Shown: one piece after another, positions 1-5,506 of the stretch
Layout: every line of letters starts with the position of its first letter
Position numbering within the stretch: the stretch's first letter is position 1
Assembly (NCBI GenBank): GCA_040752295.1
Contig: JBFMFE010000140.1
Coordinates: 1-6,772, forward strand
Length of the DNA stretch: 6,772 bases
From: JBFMFE01 sp040752295
GTDB lineage: Bacteria; UBP15; UBA6099; JBFMBQ01
Reading direction: 5' to 3'
Program-made: the position numbers and the translations under genes
The notes under the pieces: model-generated
The model's database searches: none
What the model saw: only the letters and a program-made list of their open reading frames with translations
Told to the model about the DNA's origin: nothing

Positions 1-1136
1 CGCGGTGGATGAGAGTCTTCGTGCTCGGCGGCGTGCGCCGCCCCGGCAGCCACCCGGTCAGCGCCCTGTCGAGGGTTTCCGACGCGATACGCGCCGCCGG
101 CGGGCTGAGCGTGGGTTCCATGAGAAACGTGAAACTCATCGGGACCGACGGAGAGGAGAAAACGCTTGACCTTTTTCACTTTTATTTCACGGGAGACCTT
201 TCCGCGAACCCGTACCTCAAAGTCTGGCAGACGATTTTTGTTCCGCTCGAGAGAAAAACCGTGTCAATCGGGGGCGATGTCTCACGTCCCGGGCGTTACG
301 AGATTCTCGAGGGCGAGACGGTGGACGACCTGATCCGCATGGCGGGCGGCGCGCTCCCCGACGCGGACCTCGAAGACGCCTGGCTCAAGCGCTTCAACAG
401 GGACGGATACTACGAGATCATAAAACTGAACCTCAAGGAAAAAACCGGCGCCGGTCAGCCGCCGGGAGAAATCCTTCTACAGCCGGACGACGTTTTGACT
501 GTCCACTCGTTGAAGAGGAAGGCGGACTACGTCACCGTTGAGGGAAGGGTTGCGGCGCCCGGCAAATACCTCCTGCACGAAAACATGACCGCCTACGACG
601 TCATAACCGAAGCCGGAGGGGTTCTCCTGAACGTCTCCCGCATCATGACCGGGCAGGGGGCGGACGGCGAAACGCAGGGTCCGGCGGACGTTTACAACGC
701 TTACATACTGAGGGCGGATGCCGGGGGCGACGGCGAAACGCGCGCCATCCCCCTGAACCTCTACGCGCTTATCGTCGAGAAGAACATGGAACACGACGTC
801 GTACTCGAGCCGAACGACCGCGTCGTCGTCCCCGCCGCTCACACGATGATCTCCGTGCAGGGAATGGTCGCCAGGCCCGGGATGTACGGCTACGTTCCGA
901 ACCGCACGGTCAGCGATTACCTCGAACTCGCCGGCACAGTGTCCGGCGCCGACGTCGTCGGAGTTTCCATCGCGCGGCTCGACGGGTCGGTCCTGAAAGG
1001 CAGGGAGACAATTGTGGAACCGGGGGACAGGCTTTTCATCCCGAGGAAGAAGATCGCCAAGTGGACCGGGTATTTCCGGATGATCGCGAGCATTCTCACG
1101 ACCGCGCTCGGCATAGAGCGGCTTTACGAGGATTGA
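1..1136 (+). CDS. SLBB-domain polysaccharide export protein (5' partial)
   Basis: Periplasmic/outer-membrane component of capsule or exopolysaccharide export (Wza-like family, inferred). Counting from the ATG at position 9, four SLBB-type repeats are visible, each opening with a V-x-G-x-V-x-x-PG signature: residues about 4-48 (VLGGVRRPGS), 85-140 (VSIGGDVSRPGRY), 175-235 (VTVEGRVAAPGKY) and 281-328 (ISVQGMVARPGMY). Each is followed by a helix ending near AGG or AGT. Repeats close with linkers such as LQPDDVLTV, LEPNDRVVVP and VEPGDRLFIP. The C-terminus (about 350-372) is a short hydrophobic, possibly amphipathic helix. The reading frame stays open to the left edge (codons CGG TGG precede the ATG), and the first SLBB repeat begins immediately. 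The ATG at 9 is therefore probably internal, and the signal peptide and Poly_export domain probably lie upstream of the window. It is followed 12 bases later by the Wzz-like gene, the usual operon order. Family assignment is firm; the exact polymer is unknown. Confidence 0.88.
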   Translation, partial: RWMRVFVLGGVRRPGSHPVSALSRVSDAIRAAGGLSVGSMRNVKLIGTDGEEKTLDLFHFYFTGDLSANPYLKVWQTIFVPLERKTVSIGGDVSRPGRYEILEGETVDDLIRMAGGALPDADLEDAWLKRFNRDGYYEIIKLNLKEKTGAGQPPGEILLQPDDVLTVHSLKRKADYVTVEGRVAAPGKYLLHENMTAYDVITEAGGVLLNVSRIMTGQGADGETQGPADVYNAYILRADAGGDGETRAIPLNLYALIVEKNMEHDVVLEPNDRVVVPAAHTMISVQGMVARPGMYGYVPNRTVSDYLELAGTVSGADVVGVSIARLDGSVLKGRETIVEPGDRLFIPRKKIAKWTGYFRMIASILTTALGIERLYED

Positions 1137-1148
1137 AAGCGTGACGCC

Positions 1149-2306
1149 ATGAAAGAGATAAGCGTTTCAGATTACATAAGGATAATAATCAAAAGGTGGA
1201 AACTGCTGGCGGCGATCTTCTTCGCCGCCACCGCGACCACCGCGGCTGTGAGTCTCTCCATGCCGAGAATCTACCAGGCGAAACTCACCATGTTCGTCGG
1301 CGGCGGACCCATAACGTACGTGCCCCCGGCGCTGACGGCGGGTCCAATCTCGATGCTGATGAAGATCACCGGATTCAGCACTGGAAATTTTAACTACGTG
1401 GTCTCACTGCTCAAAAGCGACACCGCGAAGTTCAGGCTTTCGGAAAAACTCGATCTCCCCGGCGACCCGGACTTCAACCCGGAGGGCAGGAAGTTTTCTC
1501 CCTATGACCTGCTCGAAAAACTGAACAAGGCGATATACGTTGACGCGAAGGAACTGGGGATGGCGGCGATATACGTGGAATCCACGTCGCCCCGTCTCGC
1601 GGCGGAGATGGCGAACGCGCTTCCCGCGGTGCTGGACGAACTCATCATCAGCACCGAGAGGAAAAACAGGATATTCATCGAGGAGCAATTGAAGAACAAC
1701 GTGCGTGAGATCGGCGGACTCGAAGCCCGGATAAAGGCGTTTCAGGAGAAGCACGGGATCGTCGTCCTCGACGAGCAGGCGAGGAAACAGGTTGAGCTTC
1801 AGGCGCGCCTGAACGCGGAACTGATACATACGGACATCGCCCTGGAGGCGAGCCGGACGCTGAGGGAAACGGCAGGCTCGCTGGATAAGATGGACGGGCT
1901 TATTGATGAAATGACGAACCTCGAAACCAGAAAGACGCTGCTCGAACGGGAGCTTGGCGAACTCGGGGGCGAATTCGAAGAGTACCCCGACGTAATGCTC
2001 GAATACGCAAGGATAAAAAGGGACATGATGATCAAGGAAGCCATATACGCCACGCTGAGCCAGGCGTACCAGGAGGCGCTCGTCAACGAGCAGGCGGAGG
2101 AGAAAAAATTCCAGATCATAGACAGAGCGGCTGTCCCGGAGCGCCACATCAAGCCCCACAGGCGGATGAACGTCATGATTTCGGCGATGGCGAGCCTGTT
2201 CGTCGGGACGATCCTGATATTCTTTCTTGAGTTTATCGAAAGCGTCAGAAAGCCGGAACCCGGCGCGGTGAACGCCGGCGCGGAGGAAGACGCGCCCGGC
2301 GGGTGA
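1149..2306 (+). CDS. Wzz/GNVR chain-length determinant protein (no kinase domain)
   Basis: Inner-membrane polysaccharide co-polymerase that controls chain length or supports export of a surface polysaccharide (family role; substrate unknown). The 385-residue protein has the standard plan. A short cytoplasmic N-terminus (KEISVSDYIRIIIKRWK, the Wzz N-terminal motif) leads into a first membrane segment at about 19-38. A long periplasmic region follows with coiled-coil helices at about 170-320. It contains a GNVR-like stretch at about 284-314 (EYARIKRDMMIKEAIYATL). The Pro-containing AAVPERHIKPHRR motif precedes a second membrane segment at about 341-361. After that only some 24 residues remain, with no Walker motifs and no Tyr-rich tail, so the tyrosine-kinase module is absent from this polypeptide. 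Start chosen at ATG 1149: it directly precedes the conserved N-terminal motif and lies 12 bases after the SLBB stop. The ribosome binding site is weak, which fits translational coupling. Confidence 0.9.
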   Translation: MKEISVSDYIRIIIKRWKLLAAIFFAATATTAAVSLSMPRIYQAKLTMFVGGGPITYVPPALTAGPISMLMKITGFSTGNFNYVVSLLKSDTAKFRLSEKLDLPGDPDFNPEGRKFSPYDLLEKLNKAIYVDAKELGMAAIYVESTSPRLAAEMANALPAVLDELIISTERKNRIFIEEQLKNNVREIGGLEARIKAFQEKHGIVVLDEQARKQVELQARLNAELIHTDIALEASRTLRETAGSLDKMDGLIDEMTNLETRKTLLERELGELGGEFEEYPDVMLEYARIKRDMMIKEAIYATLSQAYQEALVNEQAEEKKFQIIDRAAVPERHIKPHRRMNVMISAMASLFVGTILIFFLEFIESVRKPEPGAVNAGAEEDAPGG

Positions 2307-2535
2307 AGCGCCCCGGCGGACACCCGACCGTGACACATTTTAGCGATCGCGTTTTACGGCTGCGCACCGTTGGCGCCGACTTAAGCTGGAGTTTTTTCTG
2401 TCGAATAAAGAGGATGTTGAATGATGAATTTAGAACGAAGAACGATGAATGTAGAATCCCGCATTCCGCACTTCGCGCAAGTGTTTTTAAATAATTTTGC
2501 CTGACGAAAAAACCGCTTAACGACAGGCAGATTTA
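2307..2535. other. Intergenic spacer between export operon and IS remnant
   Basis: No gene is supported here. The stretch holds GC-rich sequence just after the Wzz stop, a T-run near 2392-2397 that could belong to a weak terminator, the heptamer array at 2420-2475, and an imperfect inverted repeat GCCTGACG / CGACAGGC (about 2499-2528) just beyond the stop of the minus-strand DUF6788-like gene. That repeat has a 14-base loop and no clear T-tract, so I do not call it a terminator. Confidence 0.5.
2420..2475 (+). repeat. Heptamer repeat array AAYNNNG (array 1)
   Basis: Eight consecutive 7-base units, each ending in G, can be read without gaps: AATGATG, AATTTAG, AACGAAG, AACGATG, AATGTAG, AATCCCG, CATTCCG, CACTTCG. 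The first six fit AAYNNNG. The same family appears in the opposite orientation at 5465-5731 (CGAYATT and relatives). A 7-base period is not a multiple of three, so all three frames stay open for some distance and create spurious ORFs. The units resemble the heptanucleotide STRR repeats described in cyanobacteria in kind, not in sequence. Confidence 0.75.
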
Positions 2536-2910
2536 TCATTTATAGACTTCGCTTCTTGACTTCATAATGCCCTTCAAAAGAGAGTATTTGCGCTTATCAA
2601 TGGACTGGAGTCGTTTCAGAACCTCCCGGAACCTACGGTAGCGCCGGACTTTTTCCGCCACCTGAGGCACATCCGACCTGCGGATGACCTGGCATTTTCT
2701 CCCGCCCCGCACACTCGTCATGAGTATATCACATTCATGGCATGGTTTTTCGGAGCAGCGGCAATTTGATTTCCCGCACGTGCGCATGACCCTGGACATG
2801 CTGCCCATGATCAGGGGGGCGTCGTCGGCGACTTCCGAGATGAGTTCCGCAGTCTCGAAGTTGAGCGCGTGAAGTTCCCCGACAATTTTTCCGGACCTCT
2901 TGCTTTTCAT
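2536..2910 (-). CDS. DUF6788-like IS-associated accessory protein
   Basis: A 124-residue basic protein resembling the DUF6788 family of small proteins often found beside transposase genes; the molecular role is not established. Its core is a cysteine cluster at residues 45-60: C45-G-K-S-N-C50-R-C52-x4-C57-H-E-C60, matching the family signature CGKxxCxC and able to bind a metal (inference). The stretch GGRKCQVIRRSDVPQVAEKVRRY then matches the usual ending, followed by a basic helix. A longer reading frame starts at 2949, but that ATG overlaps the -35 box of a near-consensus promoter (TTGACT, 17-base spacer, TATAAT), so I choose the ATG at 2910. The predicted transcript then starts only about 4 bases upstream, which suggests nearly leaderless translation; no Shine-Dalgarno is visible. 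It diverges from the broken IS1634-like transposase, which fits a shared mobile unit. The gene looks intact although its neighbour is wrecked. Confidence 0.68.
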   Translation of the reverse strand: MKSKRSGKIVGELHALNFETAELISEVADDAPLIMGSMSRVMRTCGKSNCRCSEKPCHECDILMTSVRGGRKCQVIRRSDVPQVAEKVRRYRRFREVLKRLQSIDKRKYSLLKGIMKSRSEVYK

Positions 2911-2928
2911 GTCTTGTATGATTATAAT
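2900..2928 (+). promoter_or_regulatory. Plus-strand promoter for the IS1634-like transposase, overlapping the divergent one
   Basis: TTGCTT (2900-2905), 17 bases, then TATAAT (2923-2928). The -10 box shares bases with the minus-strand -10 because ATTATAAT (2921-2928) is a perfect palindrome. The predicted start near 2935 coincides with the transposase ATG, again giving a leaderless message. The -35 box is weak (three of six). Confidence 0.4.
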
Positions 2929-2945
2929 ATAAATATGTATACAAG
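2913..2945. promoter_or_regulatory. Inverted repeat flanking the divergent promoter, candidate operator
   Basis: CTTGTAT (2913-2919) and its exact reverse complement ATACAAG (2939-2945) flank the AT-rich core that carries both -10 boxes, with a 19-base spacer centred on 2929. Placement across both promoters suits autoregulation by a protein of the mobile unit, but only the symmetry is seen. Confidence 0.35.
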
Positions 2946-2949
2946 TCAA
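2921..2949 (-). promoter_or_regulatory. Minus-strand sigma70-type promoter for the DUF6788-like gene
   Basis: On the minus strand TTGACT (2944-2949) is followed by exactly 17 bases and TATAAT (2921-2926). This is five of six and six of six matches to the housekeeping consensus, the best promoter in the window. The predicted start lies near 2914, about 4 bases before the ATG at 2910. Confidence 0.7.
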
Positions 2950-3779
2950 CCCCCTTCAGTCAACCGGGTGCGAACGGCGCGGGGCGTGGCCGTCCACAGG
3001 ACGCATTACATCGGACCCCATCCCCTCATCCATTACTTCCTGGAGCGGATGAACCTGAGGGGCATCGTTAATGAACGTCTAGCCCCGGCGCGCGCGGCGG
3101 GCTGCGGCGCCTCCTGGGCAGAGAAGATTTCGTTTACGTGGCCGACTCGAAGCTGTGCACGAGAACGAACCTCGGATACATCACAGCGGCCGAAGGAAAA
3201 TTCGTCACCGTTCTGCCCGGAAGCCGCAGGGAAGACCGCCGCTTCCGCGAACACCTGCGCAAAGAGGGGGTCCGATGGCGCTTCCTGGTTGATATCCCCT
3301 CACAACGGCGCAAAGACGATCCGCCGGACCGCTTCAGCGCCTGCGCGGGACCTTTCAACACGACCGAAGAGGGATACCGTCTCATCTGGCTTCGCAGTTC
3401 GCACAAGTCCCTCCTGGACCGCCGCGCGCGCGACGCCTCCATCCAGGCGGCGCCGGCCGAACTCGACACGCTCGCCCGCAAACTCAACAGCCGCAATTAC
3501 AAAACCAGGGCGGCCATCAAGAAAGCCGTCGCCGGCGCCCTCATCGAACGCTGCGTGAGAATCAACATGGCTCGCAACCACATCACCAGCCTGCCCCTCC
3601 TGCCGGAAGAAAGAGTGACGCAAACGCCAACCTGTCCCAGAATCCTCGAAGCCTTCTCCCCGCTCACCTGGTACGATTTCCAACAGGGCGATAACTATGT
3701 CGCATTCCCTATGAAACTCACCGGCCTGCACAAAACACTTCTGAATCTCTTGGGGGTCCCTGAAAAAATCTATTCGTAA
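2935..3779 (+). pseudogene. IS1634-like DDE transposase, frameshifted and twice internally deleted
   Basis: Remnant of a transposase with the DUF4277 N-terminal domain and an IS1634-type DDE domain. From ATG 2935, residues 26-53 (IGPHPLIHYFLERMNLRG onward) match the start of DUF4277. Near 3085-3105 the coding frame shifts. Homology resumes in another frame at about 3102 as LRRLLGREDFVYVADSKLCT, which contains the second catalytic Asp (VADSK), followed by FVTVLPGSRREDRRFREHL. The DUF4277 remainder, the region between it and the catalytic core, and the first catalytic Asp are missing. A second, in-frame gap is inferred near 3525-3545, where IKKAVAGA runs straight into ALIERCVRINMARNHITSLP, normally far downstream; this removes the segment with the catalytic Glu. 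The natural C-terminus (TPTCPRILEAFSPLTWYDF to the TAA at 3777-3779) remains. About 265 codons survive of a usual 480-600. It cannot be active. Family identification rests on remembered motifs. Confidence 0.75.
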
Positions 3780-3894
3780 CCCGGCGTTGTTCGGCTGTTC
3801 GGAAATTCAAAAATACTGTGGACTTTATGTGCGGAATGCAGGCTGTAAGCAGCTCGATTAAACAAAAAACAACGGACTTCAGGCTGATTTTTCC

Positions 3895-3921
3895 ATCCGT
3901 GTAATCTGCGCAATCCGCGCC
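3895..3921 (+). repeat. Nonamer repeat ATCCGTGTA-type, three units
   Basis: Three adjacent 9-base units: ATCCGTGTA, ATCTGCGCA, ATCCGCGCC. Units two and three share ATC-x-GCGC. I recall similar ATCCGTGTAATC strings as common intergenic repeats in repeat-rich bacterial genomes; here only three degenerate units are present. Confidence 0.5.
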
Positions 3922-3977
3922 TGAAAAACTGCGCGAAGCACTTAATCTGACGCAGCAAAAAAAAATCGGGGAAATAA

Positions 3978-4014
3978 TGTAACGAAAAAGTTACTGGGTG
4001 ACAAAAACGTTACA
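3978..4014. repeat. TGTAACG / CGTTACA inverted repeat
   Basis: TGTAACG (3978-3984) and CGTTACA (4008-4014) are perfect 7-base inverted arms. Inside them GTAAC (3979-3983) also pairs with GTTAC (3990-3994), so two hairpins compete. The 3' arm is followed by CG and a run of seven T, so a terminator on the plus strand is possible, although the stem is AT-rich. Confidence 0.45.
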
Positions 4015-4067
4015 CGTTTTTTTGAAACTGCTCTCCCCTGATTATTCACACTCTCCCCTGAAGAAAA

Positions 4068-4127
4068 GAGCCTCCTGTGCCGACTATCATAGAGAGATGT
4101 AATAAAATCAAGGCTGCAAGGAGGCTC
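4068..4127 (+). promoter_or_regulatory. Stem masking the element's ribosome binding site
   Basis: GAGCCTCCT (4068-4076) is the exact reverse complement of AGGAGGCTC (4119-4127), which contains the Shine-Dalgarno AAGGAGG (4118-4124) eight bases before ATG 4133. Folded, the 9-bp GC-rich stem would hide the ribosome binding site in any transcript entering from the left, as known for several insertion sequences. A transcript starting inside the 42-base loop would lack the blocking arm. Confidence 0.55.
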
Positions 4128-4132
4128 ACCCT

Positions 4133-4312
4133 ATGGGTGAAAGGAATTATACCACAATAACCCCCGGTTTTGATAAAAACTCATTTTACCGGCGCCACAG
4201 CCACCAGCGACGCGGGCGCCCCGATTCCGGCGGAGATGGACGAAAAGCCTCGTCTCGTCCGCAGCCTTGCCGAAACAGCTTACTGCGATCAGACTATGTA
4301 AAGCTCCTGTGA
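4133..4312 (+). CDS. 59-codon ORF of the short element, unknown or remnant
   Basis: ATG 4133 follows a perfect AAGGAGG with an 8-base spacer, one of the best ribosome binding sites in the window, so translation from here was once used. The product starts MGERNYTTITPGFDKNSFYR and ends LLRSDYVKLL. I do not recognise it. The first 20 or so residues look like the N-terminus of a real protein, presumably the element's transposase. The middle is Arg/Ser/Pro-rich and looks out of frame: another frame of the same bases reads APIPAEMDEKPRLVRSLAET and stops at 4302, which looks more protein-like. I infer an internal deletion or frameshift that joined the start of the element gene to unrelated or frame-shifted sequence. 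It may equally be a non-functional leftover. Confidence 0.35.
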   Translation: MGERNYTTITPGFDKNSFYRRHSHQRRGRPDSGGDGRKASSRPQPCRNSLLRSDYVKLL

Positions 4313-4332
4313 AAAATAATTTGAAAAAAACT

Positions 4333-4357
4333 GGTGTCTGGCATTAAATGTTAAATG
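4333..4357 (+). repeat. GGTGTCWGGCATT dispersed repeat, copy 1
   Basis: GGTGTCTGGCATTAAATGTTAAAT matches the reverse complement of 6013-6036 at 20 of 24 positions without gaps. The second copy lies inside the start of the FlgD-like gene. It may be part of a mobile repeat, but no element boundary is visible. Confidence 0.45.
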
Positions 4358-4404
4358 AAGACTTTCGACCTCCTTTTCAACGACGGTTTTTTGACGTTTT
4401 TTCT

Positions 4405-4512
4405 TCAACTCTTCCAGTGTCGGTTGCCGGGGGCGACGGTTTCGACGAGGCGTCCCGTGGGGTCGTAACGGAACTGTTGATTCCGGTGCAAAAACCCTTT
4501 TCGGCGCGGTAT
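4405..4512 (-). pseudogene. RHS/YD-repeat protein fragment
   Basis: On the minus strand the frame ending at the TGA (4405-4407) reads HRNQQFRYDPTGRLVETVAP then GNRHWKS-stop. F-x-YD-x-x-GRL is the diagnostic core of RHS (YD) repeats, which build the large cocoon-like shells of RHS toxins and related surface proteins. Only this one repeat is convincing. Upstream the frame stays open but runs into the GCCTGCC palindromic block (4514-4622), which encodes nothing RHS-like in any frame. The downstream sequence past the stop is also unrelated. I read this as a small leftover of a large gene, interrupted on one side by a palindromic repeat. A chance match is possible, but eighteen consecutive plausible residues including the full core make it less likely. 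Confidence 0.5.
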
Positions 4513-4513
4513 G

Positions 4514-4622
4514 CCTGCCTGCCGCTCCGTTTTGTTCCACGACCTGTCTGCCGCCTGCCTGTGCGTGCCCGCACGCAGACAGGTGCCAACCTGTCTGCCA
4601 GCCAGGCAGGCGGCGCAGGCAG
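4514..4622. repeat. GCCTGCC / GGCAGGC palindromic repeat block
   Basis: A GC-rich block built from CCTGCC, CCTGTCTGCC and their complements. GCCGCCTGCCTG (4550-4561) is a perfect 12-base inverse of CAGGCAGGCGGC (4603-4614). Inside that, TGCGTGC (4560-4566) pairs with GCACGCA (4571-4577), so a branched, cruciform-like structure is possible. Related short palindromes recur near 4690-4709 and at 5773-5793. Confidence 0.65.
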
Positions 4623-4639
4623 GGAGACCGCACCCTACG

Positions 4640-4804
4640 TCTCTCGATAATAAAAATATAAGATTTTATGCGGTTTTTTGTAGGGCGGCCCGCCTGTGCG
4701 GCAGACAGGCATCTCCGTATGCCGCCGCCGAATTTGATGTTTTTGACTTTTTGCGCCGGAATCAACTATTTGGCGCGGCGGAGGCCTGAAGCCCGTGTTT
4801 ATTT
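4640..4804. other. Non-coding stretch before the STAS gene
   Basis: No supported gene. An AT-rich island (about 4646-4670) is followed by GCCTGT / ACAGGC (about 4691-4709), a shorter relative of the palindromic block. The minus strand has an open frame here, but its product shows no recognisable domain. Confidence 0.45.
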
Positions 4805-4833
4805 TTGTGTTCCTTCGCGGCATGATCTATGAT
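4805..4833 (+). promoter_or_regulatory. Candidate promoter of the STAS gene
   Basis: TTGTGT (4805-4810), 17-base spacer, TATGAT (4828-4833). The predicted start near 4840 leaves a leader of about 20 bases that contains the strong ribosome binding site GGAGGTGA (4848-4855). The -10 is good and the -35 weak. Confidence 0.4.
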
Positions 4834-4859
4834 TTCCACGCGCCGCCGGAGGTGAAGCG

Positions 4860-5183
4860 ATGGAGATAAACGTCCGCGAATCGAAGGGACACACCGTGAT
4901 GGACGTCACGGGCGAGGTGATGTTCATGGACACGCAGACGTTCATCGAACGCGCGCGTGAGTTAGTCGAGCGGAACCCCGGCGGCTCGTTCGTGTTCAAC
5001 TTCACGGACTGCCCCCACCTCGGCACGCTCGCCCTGGGCACCCTGCGCGAAATACATATAAAAGTACACGCGCGCGGACGGAAACTGAAGATTCTCAGCC
5101 TCAACGAGACGGGAAGGTTCCGCATGGAGGAAATCCCCGTCGAACCGCCCTTTAGCTTCGTCGAATCCGAAGACGAAATCTGA
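4860..5183 (+). CDS. STAS-domain protein (anti-sigma factor antagonist-like)
   Basis: A 107-residue single-domain protein with the STAS fold pattern. The first strands are MEINVRESKGHTVMDVTGEV, followed by a helix (about 24-40), the buried strand SFVFNFTDCPHL (about 43-54), the helix after the usual phosphorylation loop (GTLALGTLREIHIKVHARG, about 55-73), then the strand KLKILSLN and a final helix. STAS proteins act by binding partners such as anti-sigma factors or kinases in the cytoplasm. The usual D-S-[ST]-G loop is replaced by H-L-G-T-L, so the classical acceptor Ser is missing and only Thr57 could take its place; control by phosphorylation is uncertain. The start is fixed by GGAGG seven bases upstream of ATG 4860. 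No kinase, phosphatase or sigma gene lies in the window, so the partner is unknown. It appears to be a single-gene unit, with a hairpin 18 bases after its stop. Confidence 0.75.
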   Translation: MEINVRESKGHTVMDVTGEVMFMDTQTFIERARELVERNPGGSFVFNFTDCPHLGTLALGTLREIHIKVHARGRKLKILSLNETGRFRMEEIPVEPPFSFVESEDEI

Positions 5184-5200
5184 ACCTTTTTTGCCGGCTG

Positions 5201-5220
5201 GCTCCATGCCGCTATGGAGC
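5201..5220 (+). terminator. Hairpin after the STAS gene
   Basis: GCTCCAT (5201-5207) and ATGGAGC (5214-5220) form a perfect 7-bp stem with a 6-base loop, 17 bases after the stop at 5183. Only a poor T-tract (TTCTC) follows. A second perfect hairpin, CCATCC-CGGA-GGATGG (5241-5256), lies just downstream. Confidence 0.4.
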
Positions 5221-5306
5221 TTCTCACCCGTCATCAGGCGCCATCCCGGAGGATGGAACCAGCAAATATTGCGCGTTTGCCGCAGCCCGCGCGGCTGAAA
5301 TACGAA

Positions 5307-5353
5307 AAAAAAACGGATAGGATGCGGCGCGTATCGAACCGGTCCGTTTTTTT
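5307..5353. terminator. Candidate bidirectional terminator
   Basis: AAAAAAACGGA (5307-5317) is the exact reverse complement of TCCGTTTTTTT (5343-5353). The 4-bp GC core with A/T tails on both sides gives a T-run on either strand. The 25-base loop is long, which lowers confidence. Confidence 0.4.
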
Positions 5354-5427
5354 GCGGGATAATCCAGTGATGGACTCTCTCATTTTTCGACGTCGAATTT
5401 CAGAATCAACTTGCCCCTGCCCGTGTG

Positions 5428-5506
5428 CGCCTGCCCGCCCCTCTTTCTCCCACTTGTTTTACTTCGATATTCGTCATTCGATATTCGACATTCGTTTCTA
5501 TCAACG
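5428..5506 (+). repeat. Duplicated module, copy A
   Basis: This 79-base segment (CGCCTGCCCG...TATCAACG) recurs at 5658-5743. The two are identical except that the later copy has one extra 7-base unit. Contents: a CT-rich stretch, four heptamers, then TTTCTATCAACG. Confidence 0.9.

Larger units (their letters stand above)
3780..4039. other. Non-coding stretch after the IS remnant
   Basis: No supported gene. It contains a short nonamer repeat (3895-3921), an A-run near 3957-3965 and the TGTAACG inverted repeat (3978-4014). CTTCGCGCA occurs inverted at 2471-2479 and 3930-3938 on either side of the IS remnant, but the match is too short to call terminal inverted repeats. Confidence 0.5.
4040..4320 (+). 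mobile_element. Short MITE-like element (copy 1 of a repeated element end)
   Basis: The left 66 bases (4040-4105) match 6707-6772 at 62 of 66 positions with no gaps, and similarity stops abruptly on the left in both copies, marking an element end. A possible right end lies at 4308-4320: TGTGAAAAATAAT is, allowing a 3-base gap, the inverse of the left ATTATTCACA. That would give an element of about 280 bases holding only a 59-codon ORF, the size of a non-autonomous derivative. The left boundary is well supported; the right end and the family are guesses. No target duplication could be recognised. Confidence 0.5.

Noticed and set aside
1404..2336. 310-codon open frame on the minus strand opposite the Wzz-like gene
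   Set aside because: It is antisense to a clear Wzz/GNVR protein, has no domain pattern and is rich in Arg/Phe/Val/Leu as expected from complementing GC-rich codons.
2303..2494. 63-codon frame after the Wzz-like gene
   Set aside because: Its C-terminal half is the translated heptamer array and its start overlaps the end of the Wzz-like gene; no ribosome binding site.
2911..2949. Longer start of the DUF6788-like protein at 2949
   Set aside because: The extra 13 residues would be encoded across the -35 and -10 boxes of its own promoter, and they are hydrophobic low-complexity (IHIYIIII) without family support.
3138..3779. Treating the 213-codon frame from GTG 3138 as an intact gene
   Set aside because: The GTG is the Val of the internal VADSK motif; homology continues upstream in the same frame, and catalytic segments are missing.
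2471..3938. CTTCGCGCA inverted pair as terminal inverted repeats of the IS remnant
   Set aside because: Only 9 bases match exactly; the left copy lies within the heptamer array and the right one in other repeat sequence, and no target duplication is visible.
4289..4765. 158-codon minus-strand frame
   Set aside because: It crosses the palindromic block and shows no domain; the only convincing homology on this strand (the YD repeat) is in a different frame.
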